38,024 bases of DNA, from contig CAZBJQ010000009.1 of assembly GCA_964492235.1 (NCBI GenBank), forward strand, positions 1 through 38,024, in the 5' to 3' direction. Below the pieces are notes generated by a model. That model ran no database searches. It was not told the DNA's origin and saw nothing but the letters and a program-made list of their open reading frames with translations. This DNA comes from PFL42 sp964492235 (GTDB lineage Bacteria > Chloroflexota > Anaerolineae > Anaerolineales > E44-bin32). The stretch's first letter is position 1, and every line of letters starts with the position of its first letter. Below, piece after piece: positions 1 through 7,595 of the stretch. The translations under genes were made by a program, and so were the position numbers.

Positions 1-861
1 GCAGTGGACCGTCGGGCCGGCGTCCAGGGTGTAGCAGACGGGAGCCCCCGCTCGTCGCCAGGCAAGAACCTGCGCCATCACGGCGAGCGTTGCTGGTTGC
101 CAGTAGTGTAAGGCAGGCGTGGAGGTCGACATCACGCCATGCATCATGTTGCTGTCAAGCTCGACGATCTGGGCCAGGGCCTCGAAGTCGCGCTCAAGGA
201 TGGCGCGTCGGCAAATCCCCAGGCGGCGGGGTGCGTCGGCGACTCGCGCCGACTGCAATGGGCTTGTGACGGCGAGGGCGTGCCCCTCGGTGGAACCGAC
301 AGGCTTCTGGCCTTCGTCAATGATTGCCACCAGATCTGCGAGTAGCCAGTGTTCAGCCGGAAAAAGTGGTTGGGCAATCGACGTCTGGTGAGTCTCGCCC
401 GGCAGCCACTCGACGAATCCCCCGAATATGGAGCGGCAAGCCGATCCCGAACCCAGACGCGCTAGGCGCGAGAGCTCGGTCATGTCCAGGTCCAGGCCGG
501 CTGCCTGGCTGGCGGCCATCGCCAGCGCGGCGAAAGCCGCAGCCGAGGAGGCCATCCCGGCACCGACTGGGAAGTTGGTCTTCCCCTCGACCGCAGCACA
601 AACCCGGACCCCAGACAAGTCGCGGACCGCGTTCAGGAACGCGGTTGCACGGGCGGCGGCCGGAGGGTCGGCTGGCTGGCCGTTAATCCGCAGACCGTCG
701 CCGGCCAGGTGCTCATCGAAGACCACCTGGATCTCTGCCTGCAATCCGGCCAGGGTAATCGATATAGAGCCGTTGGCCGGGATGCGTAGCGCGTTATCCC
801 GATTGCCCCAGTACTTGATGAGGGCGATGTTGGGGCCGGCAGCGGCACAAGCGGCACGCAT
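1..861 (-). CDS. Mevalonate-(di)phosphate decarboxylase, GHMP family (3' end beyond window)
   Basis: ATP-dependent decarboxylase of the mevalonate route to isopentenyl units, cytoplasmic. The frame opens at ATG 861 behind an AAAGG-type ribosome site and runs 287 codons without a stop to the window edge. Visible landmarks are NIALIKYWG near the N-terminus, the GHMP ATP-binding loop GAGMASSAAAFAAL, the segment RLARLGSGSACRSIFGGF, and DAGPTVH at the edge, which holds the catalytic Asp. It aligns end to end with staphylococcal MvaD as I recall that sequence. Two basic residues that contact the diphosphate there (Lys21 in KYWGK, Arg193 in PSRYG) are replaced by Asn and Thr (KYWGNR, GSTEG). The substrate may therefore be mevalonate 5-phosphate, as shown for the decarboxylase of Roseiflexus castenholzii (Chloroflexota), rather than the diphosphate. 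The family is certain; the exact substrate is not, so no gene symbol is given. Confidence 0.88.
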   Translation of the reverse strand, partial: MRAACAAAGPNIALIKYWGNRDNALRIPANGSISITLAGLQAEIQVVFDEHLAGDGLRINGQPADPPAAARATAFLNAVRDLSGVRVCAAVEGKTNFPVGAGMASSAAAFAALAMAASQAAGLDLDMTELSRLARLGSGSACRSIFGGFVEWLPGETHQTSIAQPLFPAEHWLLADLVAIIDEGQKPVGSTEGHALAVTSPLQSARVADAPRRLGICRRAILERDFEALAQIVELDSNMMHGVMSTSTPALHYWQPATLAVMAQVLAWRRAGAPVCYTLDAGPTVHC

Positions 862-957
862 GTTGAGCCTTTCGTCGACCGGCGGATCGCGTCAGTCTAC
901 CATTGCCGGTGGGTGTGTGGGTCAGGCGCGCGCCGTCCGGCGGGGGGTGAAAGCCAA

Positions 958-977
958 CAACGCCCTGGCGGGCGTTG
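958..977 (-). terminator. Hairpin downstream of tRNA-His
   Basis: A perfect 8-bp inverted repeat (CAACGCCC/GGGCGTTG) with a 4-nt loop lies just 3' of tRNA-His on the minus strand and before the decarboxylase gene. The following bases (TTGGCTTTC) are only moderately T-rich, so it may act as a weak terminator or an RNA-processing signal. Confidence 0.45.
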
Positions 978-983
978 GAGTGG

Positions 984-1059
984 TGGGGTGGCTGACGGGA
1001 TTTGAACCCGCAACCCTCGCATCCACAGTGCGATGCTCCGCCATTGAGCTACAGCCACC
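984..1059 (-). tRNA. tRNA-His (anticodon GTG)
   Basis: The minus strand folds as a full cloverleaf: acceptor GTGGCTG/CAGCCAC, D arm from GCTC to GAGC, anticodon stem TCGCA/TGCGA around the loop CTGTGGA (anticodon GTG), and T arm GCGGG-TTCAAAT-CCCGT. A G at 1059 sits opposite C73, which is the extra G-1:C73 pair diagnostic of tRNA-His. The 3' CCA is encoded (984-986). It lies about 20 bp after the hisS stop on the same strand, so synthetase and cognate tRNA are probably co-transcribed. Confidence 0.96.
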
Positions 1060-1079
1060 ACGAGGCGCGGCGGATTGTA

Positions 1080-2360
1080 TCACGCTGGCGACTCGGCCTC
1101 AATTGCCGTGAGCAGGAAAGCCCCTGCCTGTTCTCGCCTAGGGGAAGACTGCGTTCCGGTCCTCAGGTCCTTGACGCTCACCGTACCCGCCGCCAATTCA
1201 TCGGGACCGACCAACGCGACGAATCGGATCTGTAGACGGTCAGCGTACTTGTACTGACGTTGGAGCCTATCGGCCTCGGGATACCACTCGACATTGAGCC
1301 CGGTCCTGCGCAGATCGGCAGCCAGGCGCAGCGAGTCCCTGCGCATGGCCGTATCGAATGTGGCGACGAGGATCTGGGAGGGGCAGGCGCGGATCGTCGG
1401 CAGCGCCCGATAGCTGGCGAGGACCAGGCTGATGACGACATCCCCCATGGCGAAGCCCACACCGCCGATGGGGTCGCCACCGACCTCTGCCACGAGATTG
1501 TCATAGCGTCCACCGCCAAGGATGGCTCGATGTTCACCGGCGGCATCGCGGGCCTCAAATACTGTGCCGGTGTAGTAATCGAGTCCTCGAATGATCGCCG
1601 GGTCGTAAGCCAGGTAGTCGGTTGCGCCAAGCGCCTCGGCGGCGTCGAAGAACTCCGTGAGTTCTGGTGAGGCTTTCCAGGCTTCCTTGTCCGAGAGCCA
1701 GCTCTGCAGGCCGGAGAACTGCCGGGCGTCGAGTCCGTATTCGCGCGCCTGAGCTTCCCAAGCGGGTGGGGTGAGCTTGTCGCGTCGGTCGATGAGGCGA
1801 AACACCTCGGACCGCCGCCCCGGAGGAACCCCGATCTCGTTCAGGCGAGCTTCGGCAAGCCGACGATCGTTGACGAGAATACGTATGACGCTAGGGCCAA
1901 GGCCGACCTCCCGAAAGAAGGCCGCCCCGATGGCAGCCAGCTCTGCATCCGCTGGAGCCGACTCGGGACCAAGCAGATCGATGTTCCACTGGAAGAACTC
2001 CCGCGTCCGCCCCTTCTGAGGACGTTCGTAGCGCCAGAAGGGTCCATATGACCACCAGCGGAGCGGCGGGGCTAAGGAACTGGACCTGGCCGCCACCATG
2101 CGTGCCAGACTCGGGGTGAGCTCGGGGCGCAGGGCAAGGTAGTCGCCACTGCGATCCGGGAAAACGAAGGACTGCTCTTTGACCAGCTCTTCGCCCGACT
2201 TGGCCGCGTACAGCTCCAATCGCTCGAGAAATGGAGCCTCGAACTCCTGGTAGCCAAAGGCTTCGGAGACGCCCCGGATCCGCCCATACAGCCAATTGCG
2301 GAAGGCCATGTCGTCGGGGTAGAAATCCCGGGTGCCCTTGACGGCTTGGATGACGCCCAT
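1080..2360 (-). CDS. hisS: Histidyl-tRNA synthetase
   Basis: Charges tRNA-His with histidine in the cytoplasm. The 426-residue product has the usual class II HisRS order: an N-terminal VKGTRDFYP stretch, motif 2 with FWRYERPQKGRTREFFQWNIDLLG-type residues, the HisA-type signature LDYYTGTVFEA, motif 3 GGGRYDNL followed by GGVGFAMG, and a C-terminal anticodon-binding domain. ATG 2360 is chosen because GGAGACGAAG precedes it at proper spacing and the protein then begins like other HisRS. The same frame extends to GTG 2408, but that start has no ribosome site and adds 16 non-conserved residues. Its cognate tRNA follows directly. The leader is about 160 nt from the predicted promoter; I see no T-box core in it. 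Confidence 0.95.
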   Translation of the reverse strand: MGVIQAVKGTRDFYPDDMAFRNWLYGRIRGVSEAFGYQEFEAPFLERLELYAAKSGEELVKEQSFVFPDRSGDYLALRPELTPSLARMVAARSSSLAPPLRWWSYGPFWRYERPQKGRTREFFQWNIDLLGPESAPADAELAAIGAAFFREVGLGPSVIRILVNDRRLAEARLNEIGVPPGRRSEVFRLIDRRDKLTPPAWEAQAREYGLDARQFSGLQSWLSDKEAWKASPELTEFFDAAEALGATDYLAYDPAIIRGLDYYTGTVFEARDAAGEHRAILGGGRYDNLVAEVGGDPIGGVGFAMGDVVISLVLASYRALPTIRACPSQILVATFDTAMRRDSLRLAADLRRTGLNVEWYPEADRLQRQYKYADRLQIRFVALVGPDELAAGTVSVKDLRTGTQSSPRREQAGAFLLTAIEAESPA

Positions 2361-2776
2361 CTTCGTCTCCAGACGGCGGTACGCGACGGACGGCGTGAGC
2401 TCGCCCACGCCGTCCGTGTTCGACGTGCCTGCGTGGGTTAGGGACCGGCGGCCGAGGCGTGGCAGCTCGCCGTTCGTCCCACGGTCACGTCACGATGCGC
2501 GAACTTGGAATGAACCATCCAGGGCATTATAGCATGGGGCGATGGAGAAATCCTGCCGCGGGCGGCCTGCGCCATCTCGAGCGAAGTCGGGGCAACCGAG
2601 ATCATGCCGAGTGTTTGGTGTCGGTATGAGGGGCCGGCTTGGTCCAGCGTTTCTTGCTTGCGTCCCGCCGAGGGGACGGCTAGCATTGGCTGGTACGGCG
2701 CGGGCTTTCAGGTGGGCGTGATATCCTACGAAGGGTCTCAGCGGCCACCGAAGATACCTGCAACGGGATCCCATCC
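2361..2776. other. Divergent intergenic region between hisS and the antiporter-like cassette
   Basis: This stretch of about 416 bp holds the hisS promoter (2526-2534) and its leader. It should also hold the promoter of the rightward cassette, but I could not find a convincing -35/-10 pair for that. Short frames here lack ribosome sites and recognisable products. A small imperfect hairpin (GTCCC...GGGGAC) lies near 2665-2680. No riboswitch was recognised. Confidence 0.5.
2526..2534 (-). promoter_or_regulatory. Extended -10 promoter for hisS/tRNA-His
   Basis: The minus strand reads TGCTATAAT, a perfect extended -10 element. No good -35 is seen 16-18 bp upstream, as is common for extended -10 promoters. 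Predicted transcription starts near 2519, leaving a leader of roughly 160 nt before the hisS ATG. Confidence 0.6.
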
Positions 2777-4333
2777 ATGCTCCTACTGCCACCGCTTTGC
2801 CTCCTCGCCGGCACCACGCTTGTCGGGCTGTTCCGCCGCAGCCGGGAGTTCTACCTTTGGGTGATCGTGTTCGGGAGCGTCTTCTTGTCGTGGCTCGCTA
2901 TCTTGCTGGGGAGTGGCGGCGCAGCGGGAGCACTGGGGCTTTCGGTCTGGAGACCGGAGGCCCTGTTCTCGGCTGCGCTCAATCTCCAGCTGCGCCCGGC
3001 GCAGCAAGAGGTCGTATTCGCGGCGGTCACGGTGCTGCTCGTGGTCGTCCTGACCGCCCCGGCGAGGGGCGGCGCAGTAGGGGCGGCGGAGTGGGCCGTC
3101 ATGCTGACCTATGCTTTGTTTGCGCTGCTGGGCATGATGGCAGGGAACCTGCTGACCCTTGGTTTGCTGCTTATCCTGTTGGATATCGGGGCCTTCGTGC
3201 TGATCCTGCAACAGGCAGGAGGGGGTTCCGGAAGCCGCCAGGCTGTTGTCCGCCTGGGCGTGGACTCCATCGGCGTGCTGCTGATCTTGACGGCTGGATT
3301 GCTGGCGACGGTCGAGGCGGCCGGAGGCCACCTGACGCCAGGGCAGGCGGCGGCGCTGGATGCGATGTTGATCTTTGGCGCCGCCCTGCGGCTGGGGATC
3401 CTGCCTCTGCCCCTGGGGCTGCCTGCGGAGGCGGCCGCGCGCAGAAGTATCGGGACGTTGATGCGCCTCTACCCGCCGGCGATCATCCTGGTCCAGTTGA
3501 GCTCCCACGTGGACGGGGGCGTGGCTACGCCTCTCCGGCCTTGGTTGATCGTGTTCGGTGTCGTCGCCATTGCCCTGGCCGGCATCCAGTGGGCCTTCCA
3601 CGGGCGCTCGCTCGATGCCCGGGCGTATCTGGTCGCTGCGACGGCTGGGCTCGCGCTGCTGATCGGCGGGGGGGTTGAGCAACAGCGCGAAACGGCGCTG
3701 ATCGCGGCCGGCGTTCTGGTCTTGTTGACAGGCGCCAGCGTGTCGGTGGCCGCCGTTCACACACCGTTTCACCGGCTCTGGCCGGCGGCGGCCGCACTGG
3801 CCGTGGTGGGTTTGCCGTTGACGCCGGGCGGCGTTCTGTTGCAGGCAGTGGCCGGGGAGGGAGTGGCGTTCACGCTTGCGATGGCGGCTGGGGCCGCGTT
3901 GGGCTTAATGACGACCGGGGTCGCGTGGATGATTCGAATGCCGCAGGCGCCCTGGCTGCGCGCCGAAGGGTATGCCCGGCTGCTGTTCGGTTTCGGCCTG
4001 GCCTTGTGCCCCCTGGCTGCGCTCGGCTTCGGAATTCGACAGGGTGTGCAAGTTCACCCGGCCGCGGTTCTCGGCCTTGGGGTTTCCATGGCTATGGCTG
4101 GCGTTGGCACGGCCCTCCGGCGGCGGCTGCCTGGAGGAACGATGGTCCGTGCCCGACGGCTGGTGAGCTGGCTTGACATAGCGGCAGCGCTTGGCGCACT
4201 CTGGGCCGCCTATGGGTGGTTGTTGGGATTGGCGAGGAGCATCGGTTATGCCCTCGAGGGCGAAGGCGCCTTCTTGTGGGTTATCGGCCTGATCGCCTTC
4301 GTGGCGGCGCTGGTTGTTGGGGGCGGGGGTTGA
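2777..4333 (+). CDS. Divergent complex-I antiporter-like membrane subunit (NuoL/M/N-related)
   Basis: A 518-residue, very hydrophobic protein with about 13-14 predicted transmembrane helices, the size and layout of the proton-channel subunits of complex I, Mrp antiporters and membrane hydrogenases. The central stretch ALRLGILPLPLGLPAEAA lines up with the family's FKLAAVPFHFWLPDAH block. PFHxWLP is eroded, but Arg stands where the TM7 channel Lys normally is. The helix-5 Glu block appears as LLILLDIGAF (Asp for Glu). The usual Lys of the later GFxGKW block is missing (GLPLTPGGVLL). Its stop overlaps the next start (TGATG), so the three genes are translationally coupled. The quinone or donor modules of complex I are absent nearby, so its partner is unknown. 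Family placement rests on pattern and topology, not a search. Confidence 0.68.
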   Translation: MLLLPPLCLLAGTTLVGLFRRSREFYLWVIVFGSVFLSWLAILLGSGGAAGALGLSVWRPEALFSAALNLQLRPAQQEVVFAAVTVLLVVVLTAPARGGAVGAAEWAVMLTYALFALLGMMAGNLLTLGLLLILLDIGAFVLILQQAGGGSGSRQAVVRLGVDSIGVLLILTAGLLATVEAAGGHLTPGQAAALDAMLIFGAALRLGILPLPLGLPAEAAARRSIGTLMRLYPPAIILVQLSSHVDGGVATPLRPWLIVFGVVAIALAGIQWAFHGRSLDARAYLVAATAGLALLIGGGVEQQRETALIAAGVLVLLTGASVSVAAVHTPFHRLWPAAAALAVVGLPLTPGGVLLQAVAGEGVAFTLAMAAGAALGLMTTGVAWMIRMPQAPWLRAEGYARLLFGFGLALCPLAALGFGIRQGVQVHPAAVLGLGVSMAMAGVGTALRRRLPGGTMVRARRLVSWLDIAAALGALWAAYGWLLGLARSIGYALEGEGAFLWVIGLIAFVAALVVGGGG

Positions 4334-4947
4334 TGGCGCCCGCGACCTGGACGGATTGGGCATTCGCCGGCGTTGCCTGCATCTCGGGAGCGGCTCTCCT
4401 GGCTGGCAGTGATCGGAGGCTGGTGCTGGCCGCCCTCGGGGGGGTCTTCCTCGGGTGCACTGGCCTCTTGCTGGGCAGACTACCGCTGCCAGTCTGCTTG
4501 GCTATGGTCGCTAGCGGGTGCGCATCCACGGGGATCTTGCTGCTCTCGACGTCCGGCCCGCTTTGGCCGTGGGAGACGGGCGAGCCCGGGGCGCTTCCGC
4601 AGGGCAGGCCCTTCCGGTTGGTTGTGGCGGCCTTTATACTCATCGCGGCCGCGGGATTGGCGCGCGGAGCACAGATCCCGGGGGTGGCGACCAGTCGGGC
4701 GGTTCCTGTCACCGCCCTGGCCTTGATGGGGTTGGGTGCCCTGCAGTTCGGGCTGTCTGAGCGGTCGTTACGGGTCTGCGTCGGCTTGCTGACGGCGCTG
4801 GCCGGGTTCGAGACTCTTTACCTCGTGCTCGAGCCGTCCCTGGCGATCGTTGCCCTGTTGGGCTTCGTGCAGGTTGTGGTTGCGCTCGTAGCCAGCTACC
4901 TTCTGTTGGTGGTGGGGGCATCTCCCGCAGACCGAGCCGGTCAATGA
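4333..4947 (+). CDS. Small polytopic membrane protein of the antiporter-like cassette
   Basis: A 204-residue membrane protein with about six hydrophobic helices and no soluble domain. ATG 4333 shares its A with the stop of the upstream gene (TGATG). Its own end overlaps the next start (ATGA at 4944). This coupling implies stoichiometric synthesis with the two antiporter-like proteins. By position and size it could play the part of NuoK/HyfE or MnhC-type small subunits. The helix pair around ALAGFETLYLVLEPSLAIVA carries two Glu residues within the membrane region, as NuoK-type proteins do. That resemblance is weak and I do not assign it. The frame also extends upstream to 4216, but that part is inside the previous gene and not credible. 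Confidence 0.62.
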   Translation: MAPATWTDWAFAGVACISGAALLAGSDRRLVLAALGGVFLGCTGLLLGRLPLPVCLAMVASGCASTGILLLSTSGPLWPWETGEPGALPQGRPFRLVVAAFILIAAAGLARGAQIPGVATSRAVPVTALALMGLGALQFGLSERSLRVCVGLLTALAGFETLYLVLEPSLAIVALLGFVQVVVALVASYLLLVVGASPADRAGQ

Positions 4948-6341
4948 ACGCACCGCTCCTATTGATGATCGCCACCGTGACGCTGGCTCTGCTGCTTGGT
5001 GGTGCCCGCTTGGGGAGGGTGCCGGCTGCGATTCTGGCCGGCGGAGGTTGTCTTACGTTGGGCGCGCTGAGCCTGCTGCTGCCTCTGGACGTCCCGGTCG
5101 ATGCGGCAGGACTGGCGGTGAAGTTCGACGCGACCTTCGAAGTCCTTGGACGTGCTCTGCAGCTGGCCCCGGGAATCAGGTCGGGAGTGGGCTTCCTGTT
5201 CCTTGTTGGGGGCTACATGTTCCTTGGCGGCATGGTCGCCGATCCGGGGCGCTACTTCTTTTCGATGGGTGTTGTGGCCGTTGGCCTTCTGGCGGCGTCA
5301 CTGATGGTCCGCCCGTTCCTGTACTCGGCGGTGCTCATTCAGCTGGCGGCAGCGGCATTCGTCATGGTGCTTTCCCCGCCCGATCGTCATGCTGAGCGCT
5401 GCGCGCTGCGCCTTCTGGCTTTCATGACGCTGGGAATGATGGCTGTCCTGATGGCTGCTTGGTTGATTGAACGCCTTGGTGTCACGGCGGGTTCGCCGGA
5501 ACAGGCTGGGAAGGTCCTGCCGATCCTGGGGCTGGGGATGGCGGTAGTTCTCTTCGTACCCCCCTTCCACCTGTGGTTGCCCCCTGGCGCTGACCGCTCG
5601 CACCCGTATGCGGTGGCTGCCACGGCCGGGCTGATGCAGGCCACCGGCCTATTCCTGGTCCTGCGCACGCTGGACTCCTACGTCTGGGTACGCGAGGACC
5701 CCGGCGTACAGGCAGCAATGACTGTGGCAGGTGTTGTCATGATTGTCTTAGGTGGGGTGTGGGCCCTGTCCCAGACGAGAATGGCAAGAACGGTCGTGTA
5801 TGTCTTGTTGGTGGATTTGGGGATCGGATTGCTGGCGCTGGGCAGTTCGACCGCAGCCGGATACCAGCTGGCCATGGGCATGTCGGTGGCGCGGGTTGTC
5901 GGGCTGGGGGCGTGGGGCCTGGGTGCGGCTGTGTTGGGTTCGTCGACGGAGGCGGATGATGCGTCGGGGCTTGGGGGAACGGGATTTTCGCTGCCGCTCC
6001 CAGCGATCCTGTCTCTGGCCGGCTTGCTTTCGATCGCCGGCTTTCCGCTAACGGCCGGCTTCCCGGGAAAATGGGGCTTGACGGTGCAGTTGCTGAAAAG
6101 CGGTAGCGGCGCCTGGTGGCTGGTGCCGCTGGGCGTGGTAGTTGGTGTTGTGGCGGGGATGCAGTGGTTGGCGGTGGTGTTTGGAGGGGGTTCGCGGCCC
6201 TCGCCTGGGCGGATGAGTGGGGAAGGGCGAGTTCTCGTGATTGGCGGGATCGTCCTGATTCTGCTCCTGGGCGTGTTTCCGCAGCTGGTGTACCCGTTGA
6301 TCATCGGCGTGATCTCAGGTCTGCAGGGACTATTCGCATAG
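4944..6341 (+). CDS. NuoN/NuoM-like antiporter subunit with altered channel residues
   Basis: A 465-residue polytopic membrane protein that clearly belongs to the proton-conducting NuoL/M/N superfamily. It has VPPFHLWLP, the family's PFHxWLP motif, and a late SIAGFPLTAGFPGKWGL block matching the SLAGLPPTAGFxGKW signature of NuoN. Three charged residues usually forming the proton path appear neutral. The helix-5 Glu region reads VLIQLAAAAF. The Lys five residues before PFH is Val. The helix-8 Lys is Gln (GLMQATGLF). The helix-12 Lys in GKW is kept. The start ATG overlaps the previous stop. The first gene of the cassette shows the converse pattern, keeping charge in the middle helices and lacking GKW. 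Function as a pump is uncertain; it may be a structural or ion-selective subunit. Confidence 0.75.
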   Translation: MNAPLLLMIATVTLALLLGGARLGRVPAAILAGGGCLTLGALSLLLPLDVPVDAAGLAVKFDATFEVLGRALQLAPGIRSGVGFLFLVGGYMFLGGMVADPGRYFFSMGVVAVGLLAASLMVRPFLYSAVLIQLAAAAFVMVLSPPDRHAERCALRLLAFMTLGMMAVLMAAWLIERLGVTAGSPEQAGKVLPILGLGMAVVLFVPPFHLWLPPGADRSHPYAVAATAGLMQATGLFLVLRTLDSYVWVREDPGVQAAMTVAGVVMIVLGGVWALSQTRMARTVVYVLLVDLGIGLLALGSSTAAGYQLAMGMSVARVVGLGAWGLGAAVLGSSTEADDASGLGGTGFSLPLPAILSLAGLLSIAGFPLTAGFPGKWGLTVQLLKSGSGAWWLVPLGVVVGVVAGMQWLAVVFGGGSRPSPGRMSGEGRVLVIGGIVLILLLGVFPQLVYPLIIGVISGLQGLFA

Positions 6342-6383
6342 GCATAAAGAGGCGCGTTCGACACGCCGCAAGGGAGATCTTCC

Positions 6384-7556
6384 ATGTCCCCTGACTCGTT
6401 TGAACAGAAGCTGTCCTGGATGGATGAGCAGCGGCGCAAGGATGCAGACGTCTTGCGCAGCCTGACCTCGCGTATGGGCGAGGTCGAAGCGGCGGCGGCG
6501 GCGCACGGTCGGCAGCTGCAGGAATTGTCGGCGGAGCTGGCGCGGCTCTCGGCGCTGGCGGCACGGATTGGGAAATTCGACGAGGCCATGTCCAAGCACC
6601 GGCAGGAGATGGCGCATCAGCTGAGCCTGGCGGAGGAGCGGCGCAGCGATCGGGAAAAGCAGGTGGAGCAGATGCGCCGCTCCGAACGAGATGAGATCGG
6701 CCGCAGTCTAGAGAGCTTCCGGCAGGAGCTGCTGAAGTTGGACGCCGTGGAGGAGTGGCTGATCGGGCGCCGGGATGAGGAGATACGGCTCACCCGTGTG
6801 CATGACGCGCTGGTGAAGCACGTCGAGACATTGGGGCAGAAGGACGAGGAGCGGTCTCGAGAGGTCGAATCGCTTGAGACAGCTCGCAAGAGCGACGCCC
6901 GGAAGATCGCTGACCTGCAGGCCGAAAACTCAGATCTCCGCGTGCGGTCAGAGAGCTTGCGAGGGGTCTTGGATGTCGTCGAGGACGGAATTCGTAGACT
7001 GGAAGTCAAGTCCGCCGACTTGGCGGCGAGTGAACGGGAGCGAAGAGAGATGCAGACCTTGTGGATCGAGCAGCAAGGGCTGCGGATGGTTGAGATCGAC
7101 AAGGGGTGGAAGGAGCAGGAGCGCAGGTTCGCCGGCATGGAGAAGCGCGAGGCCGAGAAGGAAGAAAGGGCTGCGGTCTACGAGGAGACCCACCGGGGCA
7201 TGGTCCAACTTCGCGTGGATGTCTCGGCTGCACTGGAATTGGCGGAACGCCGCGCGGGCGAGATCGCCGAACTGCAACGACTGGGCGACGAGCGCCTCAA
7301 GTCGGAGTGGGCACGCTTCCAAGGCGATGACCAGAAGCGGTGGAATACCTACAAGCTGACAGTGGACGAGCAGTGGCGGGATCACCTCCGCCGCCACGAC
7401 AGGTCCTCGACCGAGGTCGAGGGGGCGGCGCAACTTCTCTCTCGACTGCGCCAGAACTTCGAGGCGCTCAACGAAGCCCAACTGCAAGCACTCAGTGAAT
7501 TGCTGACATCGCTTCAGCAATGGGCCTCGGTCATCGAGAAGAACCGCCAGGGGTAG
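6384..7556 (+). CDS. Coiled-coil protein of unknown function
   Basis: A 390-residue soluble protein that is almost entirely charged heptad-like helix, rich in Glu, Arg, Gln, Leu and Ala, with no signal peptide, membrane segment or enzymatic motif. Long coiled coil is evident from about residue 5 to 370. Possible breaks are near VEEWLIGRRDEEIRLTRVHD (about 120-140) and near the C-terminal WNTYKLTVDEQWRDHLRRHD stretch. ATG 6384 follows GGGAG at good spacing. It starts 42 bp after the antiporter-like cassette and ends 39 bp before selB on the same strand, so it may be co-transcribed with either. A scaffold or cytoskeletal role is possible, but nothing in the sequence names it. Confidence 0.8.
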   Translation: MSPDSFEQKLSWMDEQRRKDADVLRSLTSRMGEVEAAAAAHGRQLQELSAELARLSALAARIGKFDEAMSKHRQEMAHQLSLAEERRSDREKQVEQMRRSERDEIGRSLESFRQELLKLDAVEEWLIGRRDEEIRLTRVHDALVKHVETLGQKDEERSREVESLETARKSDARKIADLQAENSDLRVRSESLRGVLDVVEDGIRRLEVKSADLAASERERREMQTLWIEQQGLRMVEIDKGWKEQERRFAGMEKREAEKEERAAVYEETHRGMVQLRVDVSAALELAERRAGEIAELQRLGDERLKSEWARFQGDDQKRWNTYKLTVDEQWRDHLRRHDRSSTEVEGAAQLLSRLRQNFEALNEAQLQALSELLTSLQQWASVIEKNRQG

Positions 7557-7595
7557 GCACAAGTCCACCTGCGGGATGCCCGGGAAGAACCGACG

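Noticed and set aside
2361..2519. T-box or other amino-acid-sensing leader in front of hisS
   Set aside because: The T-box core and a specifier/antiterminator layout are not visible, although the leader is long enough to consider.
2783..3772. Long minus-strand frame opposite the first antiporter-like gene
   Set aside because: Composition is Gln/Arg/Asp-rich antisense of a hydrophobic gene, with no homology or ribosome site.
5678..6595. 305-codon minus-strand frame across the second antiporter-like gene and coiled-coil start
   Set aside because: Ser/Pro/Thr-rich shadow of GC-rich coding sequence; spans two well-supported plus-strand genes.
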